DNA of 6,065 nt, taken from contig JAHELA010000092.1 of the NCBI GenBank assembly GCA_024644425.1, forward strand, positions 1-6,065, written 5' to 3'. Every line of letters starts with the position of its first letter. The first letter of the stretch is position 1. Below the pieces are notes generated by a model that had not been told where the DNA came from, made no database searches, and saw only the letters and a program-made list of their open reading frames with translations. The stretch is from Nitrosomonadaceae bacterium. Lineage in GTDB: Bacteria > Pseudomonadota > Gammaproteobacteria > Burkholderiales > Nitrosomonadaceae. A program made the translations under genes and the position numbers. This document shows positions 1 through 6,065 of the stretch, one piece after another.

Positions 1-66
1 TTTTCTGCACTGGTTGAAGGGCTCAATATGCTTGCTCGTCGTGCACGTCAGAATTTATTAAATTAA
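1..66 (+). CDS. C-terminal end of an unidentified protein (partial)
   Basis: Reading from base 1 gives 21 residues ending ARRARQNLLN before a TAA at 64-66. The stretch is rich in Ala, Leu and Arg and would form an amphipathic helix, as expected of a real protein C-terminus. Its base composition is less AT-rich than the gap that follows. Too little is present to name a family. A second frame, starting at base 2, is also open over most of this stretch, so the frame choice rests only on the more natural amino acid composition. The gene points toward the phospholipase gene but is separated from it by 180 AT-rich bases, so co-transcription is uncertain. No GC-rich terminator hairpin with a T-run follows it. 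Confidence 0.4.
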   Translation, partial: FSALVEGLNMLARRARQNLLN

Positions 67-246
67 CATGAATAACAAATTTAAAGATTCTTTAATTTAA
101 TGTAGGTTTCGAACAGCTTTAAAAACTATTCCTTGCTAATCTAGCATCTAGTTATACTTATAAAGGTGGAATGTCCAAATTCTTAATTATTCATTAATTA
201 GCGGTGGTAACTCCTTCTTGACCATGACACCTCGTCAATTGAATTT
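67..246 (+). other. AT-rich intergenic gap, probable promoter region of the phospholipase gene
   Basis: This gap is AT-rich and non-coding. TTAAAGATTCTTTAA at 81-95 is an inverted repeat with almost no spacer and no GC pairs in its outer arms, so it is a poor terminator. Promoter-like hexamers occur (TTGCTA 133-138, TATACT 153-158, TATAAA 159-164), but their spacings of 14 and 20 bases are not the ideal 17, so no promoter is assigned firmly. AAAGGTGG at 162-169 resembles a ribosome binding site and precedes an eight-codon frame (171-197). The large gene at 247 has no comparable site. Stop TAA at 208-210 closes the phospholipase frame upstream of its start. Confidence 0.4.
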
Positions 247-2370
247 ATGGAAACACATAAAATCCTATCCCCAGGGCATAATTGCTGGAAAATAGAAAAA
301 GCAGAACGAGTTGCTTTTTTGATTGATGGCGCAGATTATTTTCAAGCTATTTTCCAAACAATATCCCGTGCTAAAAATTCTGCACTGATACTAAGTTGGG
401 ATATTTATAGTCAATTACAATTAATACGGGGGAAAACACAGGATGAATTAAAAAATAAACTTAGCGATCATATAAACTCTGTTGTAAAGAAACATAAGAA
501 TCTCCAGTTCTATATATTAAACTGGGATTTCGCTATGATTTTTGCAACTGACAGGGAATGGCTCCCCATTTATAAATTAGATTGGACCACACACCCTCGT
601 CTTCATTTTTATTTAGATGACAAACATCCGATAGGCGCATGTCATCATCAAAAGATAGTTGTTATTGACGATTCGGTTGCTTTCTGTGGAGGTCTTGATC
701 TCACTAAGGGAAGATGGGACACTCCTGAACATCGTGCAGATAATCCTCTTAGGCTTACAGAAGGAGTAAGTTATAAACAGCCGCATCACGACGTGCAGAT
801 GGCTGTATCTGGAAATGCTGCAGCAGCACTTGGTGATCTTGCACGTGAACGCTGGTTACGTGCTACTGGTTATAAAATCTCTCGCACCAATTCACAAGAA
901 AGTACGCCATTATGGCCAGATGATTTGCCCGTTGATATTGAAAATGTAGAAGTCGGTATCGTTCGTACTGAACCAAATTTTAACGGAAACAATGAAGTCA
1001 GAGAAGTGGAGCAACTTTATCTTGATACCATTGCAGCTGCACAATACTCCCTATATATAGAGAATCAATACTTTACTTCACAATCTGTGGGAGACGCCTT
1101 GGTCAAGCGACTTAAGGAAACAAACGGCCCAGAAGTTGTAATTGTTTTACCTTTGAATACGGGTGACGGTTGGCTGGCTGAGAAAGCTATGGATATGCTC
1201 CGAGTACATTTACTAAAGAAATTACGAGACGCAGATCATCATAACCGGTTACGAATTTACTTTCCTCACATACCTGGACAAGACGATCACCCTATTACGG
1301 TGCATGCAAAGATTATGGTAATGGATAACTGCCTATTACGAATCGGTTCTGCAAACATCAGCAACCGTTCTATGAGTATAGACACCGAGTGTGATCTTGT
1401 GCTGGAATCTTGTAATGAGCAACGAGTGGAAGAGGCTATATCCTATTTTCGTAGTCGCTTACTTAGTGAACATCTAAACGTATCGCCACAAAAAGTTGCT
1501 GATTCTCTAGAACAACATTCTTCTCTAATTGGGGGTATTGAAAATTTACTTAGTAGTGGTAGGACACTAAAAGAGCTTGAACCGAACTTACCAGAATATG
1601 CTGATAATCTACTAACAGATAGCCAGCTCGTTGATCCAGAATATCCTATCGATGCTGAACTACTACTTCAAAAATTTGTTTCTGAAGAAGAACGTAATCC
1701 TACAGTTCAGCGTATCGTTCTTTGGTTATCTTTGTTAGGTTTACTTCTCGCCCTAGCTGCGGCCTTCCGTTGGACACCGCTGAATGAATGGTTTGATTTA
1801 GAAATAATCAATCAATTTGTAAATTACCTTGATCAGTTACCAGCTACACCATTGTGGGTTACAGGCGCATTCACTATTGCTACTATGATTATGTTTCCGG
1901 TTACTATACTAATCATTGCTACTATCCTGATTTTTGGTCCCTGGATTGGATTTTTATATTCTTTATCCGGCACATTAGCATCAGCCATAGCAAGCTACTG
2001 TATTGGTAATATTCTAGGAAGGAATGTAGTTCGCAAAATGGCAGGCTCTATGATTAATCGTATTAGTCGCAAACTTGCAAAAAAATCCCTCTTAACTATT
2101 ATTATCATTCGGATAGTCCCAATTGCACCGTTTACCATTATTAATCTCGTTGCGGGCGCTTCTCATATTACTCTTCGCGATTTCGTGTTAGGTTCTCTGA
2201 TCGGGATACTGCCAGGTTTAATCGCAATTTCTTTACTTGCAGATCGTGTAGTTACAAGCATTCAATCACCTGATTTTAATACTATTATGACACTAATAGC
2301 TACTGTCATAGTAATTGCATTTTCAGCATATAAATTTATAGGTTGGCTTCTAAGTAAAGAGGACAAATAA
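247..2370 (+). CDS. Phospholipase D family protein fused to a C-terminal VTT/DedA-type membrane domain
   Basis: The 707-residue protein has two parts. Residues 1-410 are a phospholipase D domain with two complete HKD motifs: H134, K136, D141 and H353, K355, D360. Flanking signatures are those of eukaryotic-type PLD: GGLDLTKGRWD at 148-158, YIENQYF at 270-276 and GSANISNRSM at 367-376. Such enzymes hydrolyse or transfer phosphatidyl groups through a phospho-histidine intermediate. An acidic linker (about 410-485) leads to a hydrophobic half. That half has one helix at about 488-508 and a VTT (SNARE-associated/DedA-like) domain at about 535-665, including the IRIVPIAPF...N stretch at 621-633, and ends with a helix at 680-702. 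There is no signal peptide, so the catalytic part is predicted cytoplasmic at the inner membrane. ATG 247 is the only ATG after the in-frame stop at 208-210; no ribosome binding site is visible. Substrate and product (phosphatidate, cardiolipin or another lipid) cannot be decided. No frameshift or lost catalytic residue is seen. Confidence 0.93.
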   Translation: METHKILSPGHNCWKIEKAERVAFLIDGADYFQAIFQTISRAKNSALILSWDIYSQLQLIRGKTQDELKNKLSDHINSVVKKHKNLQFYILNWDFAMIFATDREWLPIYKLDWTTHPRLHFYLDDKHPIGACHHQKIVVIDDSVAFCGGLDLTKGRWDTPEHRADNPLRLTEGVSYKQPHHDVQMAVSGNAAAALGDLARERWLRATGYKISRTNSQESTPLWPDDLPVDIENVEVGIVRTEPNFNGNNEVREVEQLYLDTIAAAQYSLYIENQYFTSQSVGDALVKRLKETNGPEVVIVLPLNTGDGWLAEKAMDMLRVHLLKKLRDADHHNRLRIYFPHIPGQDDHPITVHAKIMVMDNCLLRIGSANISNRSMSIDTECDLVLESCNEQRVEEAISYFRSRLLSEHLNVSPQKVADSLEQHSSLIGGIENLLSSGRTLKELEPNLPEYADNLLTDSQLVDPEYPIDAELLLQKFVSEEERNPTVQRIVLWLSLLGLLLALAAAFRWTPLNEWFDLEIINQFVNYLDQLPATPLWVTGAFTIATMIMFPVTILIIATILIFGPWIGFLYSLSGTLASAIASYCIGNILGRNVVRKMAGSMINRISRKLAKKSLLTIIIIRIVPIAPFTIINLVAGASHITLRDFVLGSLIGILPGLIAISLLADRVVTSIQSPDFNTIMTLIATVIVIAFSAYKFIGWLLSKEDK

Positions 2371-2388
2371 ATTTTATTTTTCTATATT

Positions 2389-2408
2389 CTGTTATTTTAT
2401 AATAGCAG
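2389..2408 (+). promoter_or_regulatory. Stem-loop containing a TATAAT box between the phospholipase and EEP genes
   Basis: The 20 bases fold into an eight-pair stem (one G-T pair) with a four-base loop. The stem lacks a GC-rich core and no T-run follows, so it is not a classical intrinsic terminator. It contains a perfect TATAAT at 2398-2403, which could be a -10 box for the EEP gene starting at 2436, but no -35 hexamer stands 16-18 bases upstream. It could also be an mRNA processing or stability element in a two-gene transcript. In such AT-rich DNA it may be chance. Confidence 0.25.
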
Positions 2409-2435
2409 CGCCAATAAAAACTAACTTATTCTTTC

Positions 2436-3131
2436 ATGCATTTTACTTGTGCAAGTTATAACATTCATCGCTGCTTTGGACGCGATGGAAAGCATGATCA
2501 GGAACGAATAAGAAGAGTTATACGTGAACTAAATGCAGACATTATTGCTTTGCAAGAAGTAGATCTGCTCTATGATGCACCTAATCTACTTGACTACTTA
2601 TGCGATAAGAGCGAATGGAAAGCTATTGCCGGAGTAACATTAATGAGTGATACTGGATATTATGGCAATGCTATGTTAACAAAGTTTCCCATTATTTCCA
2701 CAGATCGTATAGATTTAAGTATATCGAAACATGAGCCACGCGGGGCTATTCATACAACACTTGAATGCTATGGCAATAAAATACAATTTACAGCTACTCA
2801 TCTTGGACTATGGCCAAACGAACGCCGAATACAGGTACTACGTCTATTAGATTTATTACAGTCGGAAGTAGAAAAGAACCCTCCCCCAGTTTCTATTTTA
2901 ATTGGAGATATCAATGAATGGTTTTTGTGGGGCCGTCCGCTACGCTGGTTACATAATCATTTTAAACAATCTCCCAGAGTAGCTACGTTCCCTTCCTGTT
3001 GGCCCATTCTATCACTCGACCGTATTTGGGTCGAACCAAGACAAAAACTTGTTTCCGTAAAATCTTGGAAAAGTAAACTTTCTCATATTGCATCAGACCA
3101 TTTACCTTTAATTGCATCTATCGATATCTAG
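2436..3131 (+). CDS. Endonuclease/exonuclease/phosphatase (EEP) family metal-dependent hydrolase
   Basis: The 231-residue protein is a single compact EEP-fold domain of the superfamily that includes exonuclease III, DNase I, neutral sphingomyelinase and inositol polyphosphate phosphatases. The expected motifs appear in order: N9 in SYNIHR, metal-binding E41 in LQEVD, R102, H122 in ATHLGL, D158 and N160 in IGDINEW, D195 in LDRIW, and the terminal D221-H222 pair in SDHLPL. The full set suggests an active, divalent-metal-dependent phosphodiesterase or phosphatase. There is no signal peptide or membrane helix, so it is predicted cytoplasmic. It lacks extra DNA-binding modules. It starts 65 bases after the PLD-VTT gene on the same strand, which suggests a shared transcript and a lipid-linked role (for example on a phospholipid head group), but a nuclease role is not excluded. 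No clear ribosome binding site precedes ATG 2436; the motif N9 so close to the start supports this start. Confidence 0.9.
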   Translation: MHFTCASYNIHRCFGRDGKHDQERIRRVIRELNADIIALQEVDLLYDAPNLLDYLCDKSEWKAIAGVTLMSDTGYYGNAMLTKFPIISTDRIDLSISKHEPRGAIHTTLECYGNKIQFTATHLGLWPNERRIQVLRLLDLLQSEVEKNPPPVSILIGDINEWFLWGRPLRWLHNHFKQSPRVATFPSCWPILSLDRIWVEPRQKLVSVKSWKSKLSHIASDHLPLIASIDI

Positions 3132-3293
3132 TATCTGCTAGAGAACTAGTTCCTGAGGAAGAGGCTTTACCCCTGACATAAGAAATACTTTATTGTCCCC
3201 AATTGCAACAGAAGGTCATTGCTTTTAACTCTCAGGATGAACTTATCGTGCTGTAGCCTAGTTATCAGTCACCAATGTGCTGACAATTATTAG

Positions 3294-3549
3294 TCATGCG
3301 AATGTCCGCGCTATTGGCACAAAGAAAACGTTCAAAATCCAGCTAACTTGTTCAGTATCTACAGCTAAAAAAATATTTTTATTTTCAATAAAACTTTCAT
3401 TTATCTCTTGTGATACCACTGGCACAAGAAAACTCAGGACCGGCATTAGCCTGACTACCAAGAAAAAGCATCAACACGCCAATTACAAAGGTAGTAAGGG
3501 TAAGTTTCAATCTTTGTATCTTCTTGGTAAGGGCAAAATGGGTGGAAGT
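3294..3549 (-). pseudogene. Possible remnant of a small secreted-protein gene (speculative)
   Basis: On the minus strand, one frame read from 3549 down to a TGA at 3397-3399 gives a basic start (TKKIQRLK), a hydrophobic core (TTFVIGVLMLFLG) and an AxA-type cleavage motif (SQANA), then about 14 more residues. This is a textbook Sec signal peptide layout. No ATG opens it: a TGA at 3550-3552 separates it from an in-frame ATG at 3577-3579. Near residue GIT the +1 frame becomes open and runs on to a TGA at 3294-3296, encoding a plausible segment containing FLAVDTEQVSWILNVFF; that frame has its own ATG at 3444-3446. One frame change would therefore join a signal peptide to a small mature part. No family is recognised, and hydrophobic frames arise easily by chance in AT-rich DNA. 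Confidence 0.2.
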
Positions 3550-3626
3550 TCAATCTTTCTGAATGGTTAGGTTTGACATGATAAGATCCAACAATATAGC
3601 CGATTACTCACCAAGCAGATTGAGCT

Positions 3627-3729
3627 GGTAATACCGTATAATTACTTATACAGTGCAGACAGCCATCAAACTTTCCCAGGAAAAAGCCCTCATATACTTT
3701 TTCTCAAGACGGTATTTATCGCGGTAATA
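3627..3729 (+). promoter_or_regulatory. Inverted-repeat cluster with TATAAT box upstream of the DoxX-oxidoreductase gene
   Basis: Several symmetric elements lie within about 100 bases. GGTAATACC (3627-3635) is a palindrome. GTATAATTACTTATAC (3636-3651) has perfect six-base arms around four bases and contains the perfect TATAAT at 3637-3642. AATACCGT (3630-3637) is the exact reverse complement of ACGGTATT (3709-3716). Nested inside are GAAAAAG (3680-3686) and CTTTTTC (3697-3703). GGTAATA recurs at 3723-3729. The TATAAT lacks a good -35 at 16-18 bases, which would suit an activator-dependent or repressor-controlled promoter. Alternatively the nested arms could fold as an mRNA leader. No known operator consensus or riboswitch class is recognised. 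Confidence 0.35.
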
Positions 3730-3751
3730 ATTAATTAGACAATATACTTTG

Positions 3752-6065
3752 ATGATGAAGACAATTTTTTTCCTCCGATCTTTTTGGCATGTAGTCTTTT
3801 TGTTCATTAGTTTTTATGGGCTTTTTCTTTCTTCCACTGTGGTTTTTGCGCACGAAACCTGGGTTTTAACGCCCGAGCTAATTGATCACTGGAATGCCAA
3901 AAAGCTACCTGATATTTTTACTCAATTTTCAACTCTTAATGTGTTGATGATTTCGGTTTTTCTAGTCTTTATCATTGGCTGGGTATGGCTTGGATTTACC
4001 GGAGCACGTGAACTCTTTCCTGATTTACAGGCAAGATTGTCTTCTTATGGTGACCATGTGCCACGTATTTTACGCGTGTGTGTGGGTTGGATTTTATTAT
4101 CTTCGGCTTTTGGGGCGGAACCACGTTTTGGAGTAGAAGCATTTACCTCGCCTACTTTTTTAGCGCCTGATCTTGAGTTAAATCTGCTAGGGTCTGAATG
4201 GGCTTGGTTAAGGTGGGCTGAAATCATACTAGGCCTAACTATTCTATTTGGTATATATGTCAGGTTTTTTTCTTTTCTTCTAATCTTGTTAAGTTTTTTA
4301 GGCTGGTATTTATTTGGCGAGGCTATTTTTGCTTATTTAGGCGCAATAATTGGAGCAAGCATTTTTCTCATGTTACAAGGCCCGGGCAGACATTATTTGC
4401 CACTTCCAACCCCGGCTACCTTTCGTGGCATACAATCTTTTCTAGCAGACCAACCACGTCAACGCGCTCAGGCAATAATGCGCATTCTGACCGGCACCAC
4501 AATATTGTACCTGGGGGTATTCTATAAGCTGATGCAGCCTAATCTTTCAATGGGCCTAATCGAAATTTACCAGTTGCCCATTCTGTCGGCCCATCCAGAA
4601 GCCTTTACACTGCTAATGGCTCTTGTTGAAGTAAGTGCCGGAATTTTGATTATTGCTGGGGTATTGTTACGCCCTCTGTCGATTTTTTTAATTAGTGCCT
4701 TCTCTATTTTTGCTGTATTACTTCCGGAAACACCTACTTCACATATTCTGTTTTACGGGGTTGTTCTGTCATGCTTTATAAATTCTGCTGGACATTTACG
4801 GCGACCTGTACCAAGAGACAAAGCCGCTGACATTGTAATCATTGGTGGAGGTCTTGCGGCCTTACAGGCTGCTGTTAAAGTAGAGAAACTTATTGGTCAG
4901 TACTCTAATGTTCGTATTACATTGCTACATGATCAAGGGAATTTCTTGTTCGCACCGTTCTTACCCGAAGTTATCGGCGGTACGGTACAACCTAACAATG
5001 TGGTAAATCCATTTCGTCGTATTGTTCAACGAACAAATGTCGTTGTTGCTCACCTAGACACTATTAATGAGAAAGAACAAAAAGTAATCGTAAAACGAAA
5101 AAACAATGAAACTATCGAGCTAAAGTACGATAGCTTGATATTGGCATTGACGCCATCGTCACATATTACGAAGGTTCCTGGCATGATGGATCATGCATGC
5201 CCAATCGACTCGATTGCTGACGCGCTTCGCATCAGGCAGCGTGTTCTTGATCTAGTTGAAGAAGCAGAAATGGTTAAAGATACTGAAGAGAAAAAACGCT
5301 TACTAACTTTCGCTATCATTGGTTCGGGTGAAAATGCGTCTGCAATTGCTGTCGAAATCAGTCAAATATTAAAATCTGCAGAACCATCTTACCCAGCTCT
5401 ACAAAGCTCGGGATGGCAAGTTCATCTTTTTAATGAACAAAATAAAAGTAAAACCAAATTTGAGCATCAAATAAGTTCGAAGCGATCTCAATGCTTGGAA
5501 AGAGCTGGTGTTATCGAACACTTAGAAGAAAAAATTTCTGGCCTTACACAAAAAGGATTGGTCTTTGAAAAAGGCAATCCCCAAGCATTCGATCTGATAA
5601 TAAATGCCTCTTTCGAGCATCCAACTATTCGCTTTGTTGAACATGGTAGTTTGAACTGGCCATTTACAATTGACAGTGAATTGTGTTTGCAATCTTTTAA
5701 CAACATTTGGGCGACAGAGTCACATCAAAACGCGACAACTCCTCAATTTATTATTGCCAGTGATCAGGTCAATTTGGGGCAAAGTGCTGGTTTTAATGCC
5801 TGGGCTAGTTCACAAGGATTTTCCCAGCGCTCATTCAAGCAGCAACGACATTTTGTCCAGCCTTACAACATGCGTCAGTTTTCCTTGTGTCGCGTCAAAG
5901 GACTAGTTTTTACAGGAATACTAGCTTGGTTTATTTCGCGTTTAATAAATCTACTCTCAGTGCCTGGATTGGAAAGAAATCTGCGCATAATAATTGACTG
6001 GTTCTTGGTGCTGGCATTTCGTAGTGATATTGCAGTCTTGGCACAAACTTCTTCATCTAGTTTGG
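3752..6065 (+). CDS. Tandem DoxX-like membrane domains fused to an NDH-2-type FAD-dependent oxidoreductase (3' end cut by window)
   Basis: The frame is open for 771 codons to the window end. Residues 1-34 are a Sec-type signal sequence or first helix ending VFA-HETW. A helix follows at about 62-82. Residues about 105-210 and 240-345 are two DoxX-like modules with matching helix patterns. In the first, RWAEIILGLTILFGIYVR precedes the FFSFLL helix; in the second, the LMALVEVSAGILIIAGVLLR segment precedes LSIF. From about 360 a flavoprotein domain of the NDH-2 (type II NADH dehydrogenase) fold begins. It has a FAD-site IVIIGGGLAA at 361-370, FLFAPFLPEVIGG at 398-410, a second nucleotide site IIGSGENA at 522-529, FIIASD at 666-671 and an NDH-2-like C-terminal membrane-binding tail (IIIDWFLVLAFRSDI, 746-760). 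It probably passes electrons to or from quinone at the cytoplasmic membrane; the donor is unknown. Several NDH-2 hallmark residues are changed. ATG 3755 or TTG 3749 are alternative starts; stop TAA 3728-3730 bounds them. No ribosome binding site is visible. Confidence 0.88.
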   Translation, partial: MMKTIFFLRSFWHVVFLFISFYGLFLSSTVVFAHETWVLTPELIDHWNAKKLPDIFTQFSTLNVLMISVFLVFIIGWVWLGFTGARELFPDLQARLSSYGDHVPRILRVCVGWILLSSAFGAEPRFGVEAFTSPTFLAPDLELNLLGSEWAWLRWAEIILGLTILFGIYVRFFSFLLILLSFLGWYLFGEAIFAYLGAIIGASIFLMLQGPGRHYLPLPTPATFRGIQSFLADQPRQRAQAIMRILTGTTILYLGVFYKLMQPNLSMGLIEIYQLPILSAHPEAFTLLMALVEVSAGILIIAGVLLRPLSIFLISAFSIFAVLLPETPTSHILFYGVVLSCFINSAGHLRRPVPRDKAADIVIIGGGLAALQAAVKVEKLIGQYSNVRITLLHDQGNFLFAPFLPEVIGGTVQPNNVVNPFRRIVQRTNVVVAHLDTINEKEQKVIVKRKNNETIELKYDSLILALTPSSHITKVPGMMDHACPIDSIADALRIRQRVLDLVEEAEMVKDTEEKKRLLTFAIIGSGENASAIAVEISQILKSAEPSYPALQSSGWQVHLFNEQNKSKTKFEHQISSKRSQCLERAGVIEHLEEKISGLTQKGLVFEKGNPQAFDLIINASFEHPTIRFVEHGSLNWPFTIDSELCLQSFNNIWATESHQNATTPQFIIASDQVNLGQSAGFNAWASSQGFSQRSFKQQRHFVQPYNMRQFSLCRVKGLVFTGILAWFISRLINLLSVPGLERNLRIIIDWFLVLAFRSDIAVLAQTSSSSL

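Larger units (their letters stand above)
3132..3751 (+). other. 620-base region without a convincing gene
   Basis: No frame on either strand looks like a normal protein gene here. Just after the EEP stop are two short overlapping palindromes, GAACTAGTTC at 3143-3152 and TTCCTGAGGAA at 3150-3160; neither has a following T-run, so no intrinsic terminator is assigned. A plus-strand frame at 3277-3570, starting with GTG, encodes a lysine-rich, low-complexity product without a ribosome binding site and is judged spurious. The minus strand of 3294-3549 shows a signal-peptide-like broken frame (listed separately). The last 125 bases hold the inverted-repeat cluster upstream of the DoxX-oxidoreductase gene. 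The length, gene-free state and broken frames fit a decayed or remodelled boundary between two transcription units. Confidence 0.5.

Noticed and set aside
81..95. Inverted repeat TTAAAGATTCTTTAA as a terminator of the upstream gene
   Set aside because: It is almost purely AT with a usable loop only if the stem shrinks to five AT pairs; too weak for an intrinsic terminator.
3143..3160. Palindromes GAACTAGTTC and TTCCTGAGGAA after the EEP gene as a terminator
   Set aside because: The arms are short, the two overlap and exclude each other, and no T-run follows.
3277..3570. 97-codon plus-strand open frame starting with GTG
   Set aside because: It has no ribosome binding site, a lysine-rich low-complexity composition and no recognisable domain, and it lies opposite a more protein-like minus-strand frame. 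Judged a chance open frame.
4045..4227. 60-codon minus-strand open frame
   Set aside because: It lies inside the DoxX coding frame on the opposite strand. The plus-strand reading gives coherent membrane helices there.
5488..5706. 72-codon minus-strand open frame
   Set aside because: It is antisense to the flavoprotein domain, with no independent domain or start signal.
5670..5906. 78-codon plus-strand frame in another register
   Set aside because: It overlaps the C-terminal part of the NDH-2-like domain, whose own frame matches the family's conserved tail. It is a shadow frame.
4829..6065. Flavoprotein domain as a sulfide:quinone oxidoreductase or thiol-disulfide reductase
   Set aside because: No CxxC motif and no clear pair of SQR-type catalytic cysteines is seen, while the C-terminal tail and overall motif order match NDH-2 better. 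The option remains open only as a distant relationship.

Overview
The window looks like a piece of a Gram-negative bacterial chromosome, most likely a beta- or gammaproteobacterium. It is moderately AT-rich, with densely coded plus-strand genes, a Sec-type signal sequence and a DoxX/NDH-2-type respiratory protein. The genus cannot be fixed from the sequence; an ammonia- or sulfur-oxidiser-like lifestyle would fit the last gene but is only a guess. All convincing genes are on the plus strand. I see no tRNA, rRNA, CRISPR array, insertion sequence or complete transposase.

Layout. Positions 1-66 are probably the last 22 codons of a gene that starts outside the window. An AT-rich gap of 180 bases follows. 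Positions 247-2370 encode a 707-residue fusion of a eukaryotic-type phospholipase D (two intact HKD motifs) with a C-terminal VTT/DedA-type membrane domain. After 65 bases comes a 231-residue endonuclease/exonuclease/phosphatase (EEP) fold enzyme (2436-3131) with all its metal and catalytic residues. These two are probably co-transcribed and may act together on membrane phospholipids: one cleaves or transfers head groups, the other is a metal-dependent phosphodiesterase or phosphatase.

Positions 3132-3751 are a 620-base stretch without a convincing gene. Its minus strand shows a signal-peptide-like reading frame broken by stops and a frame change, possibly a decayed small secreted-protein gene. 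Its last 125 bases hold a cluster of inverted repeats around a TATAAT box, just upstream of the next gene.

From 3752 to the window end runs a long open frame of at least 771 residues, cut by the window edge. It has a signal sequence, two DoxX-like membrane modules in tandem and a complete-looking NDH-2-type FAD/NAD(P)-binding flavoprotein domain. Several residues normally invariant in NDH-2 are replaced. This is the most interesting object in the window: a probable membrane-bound, quinone-linked redox fusion whose flavoprotein half has drifted from the classical NADH:quinone oxidoreductase.
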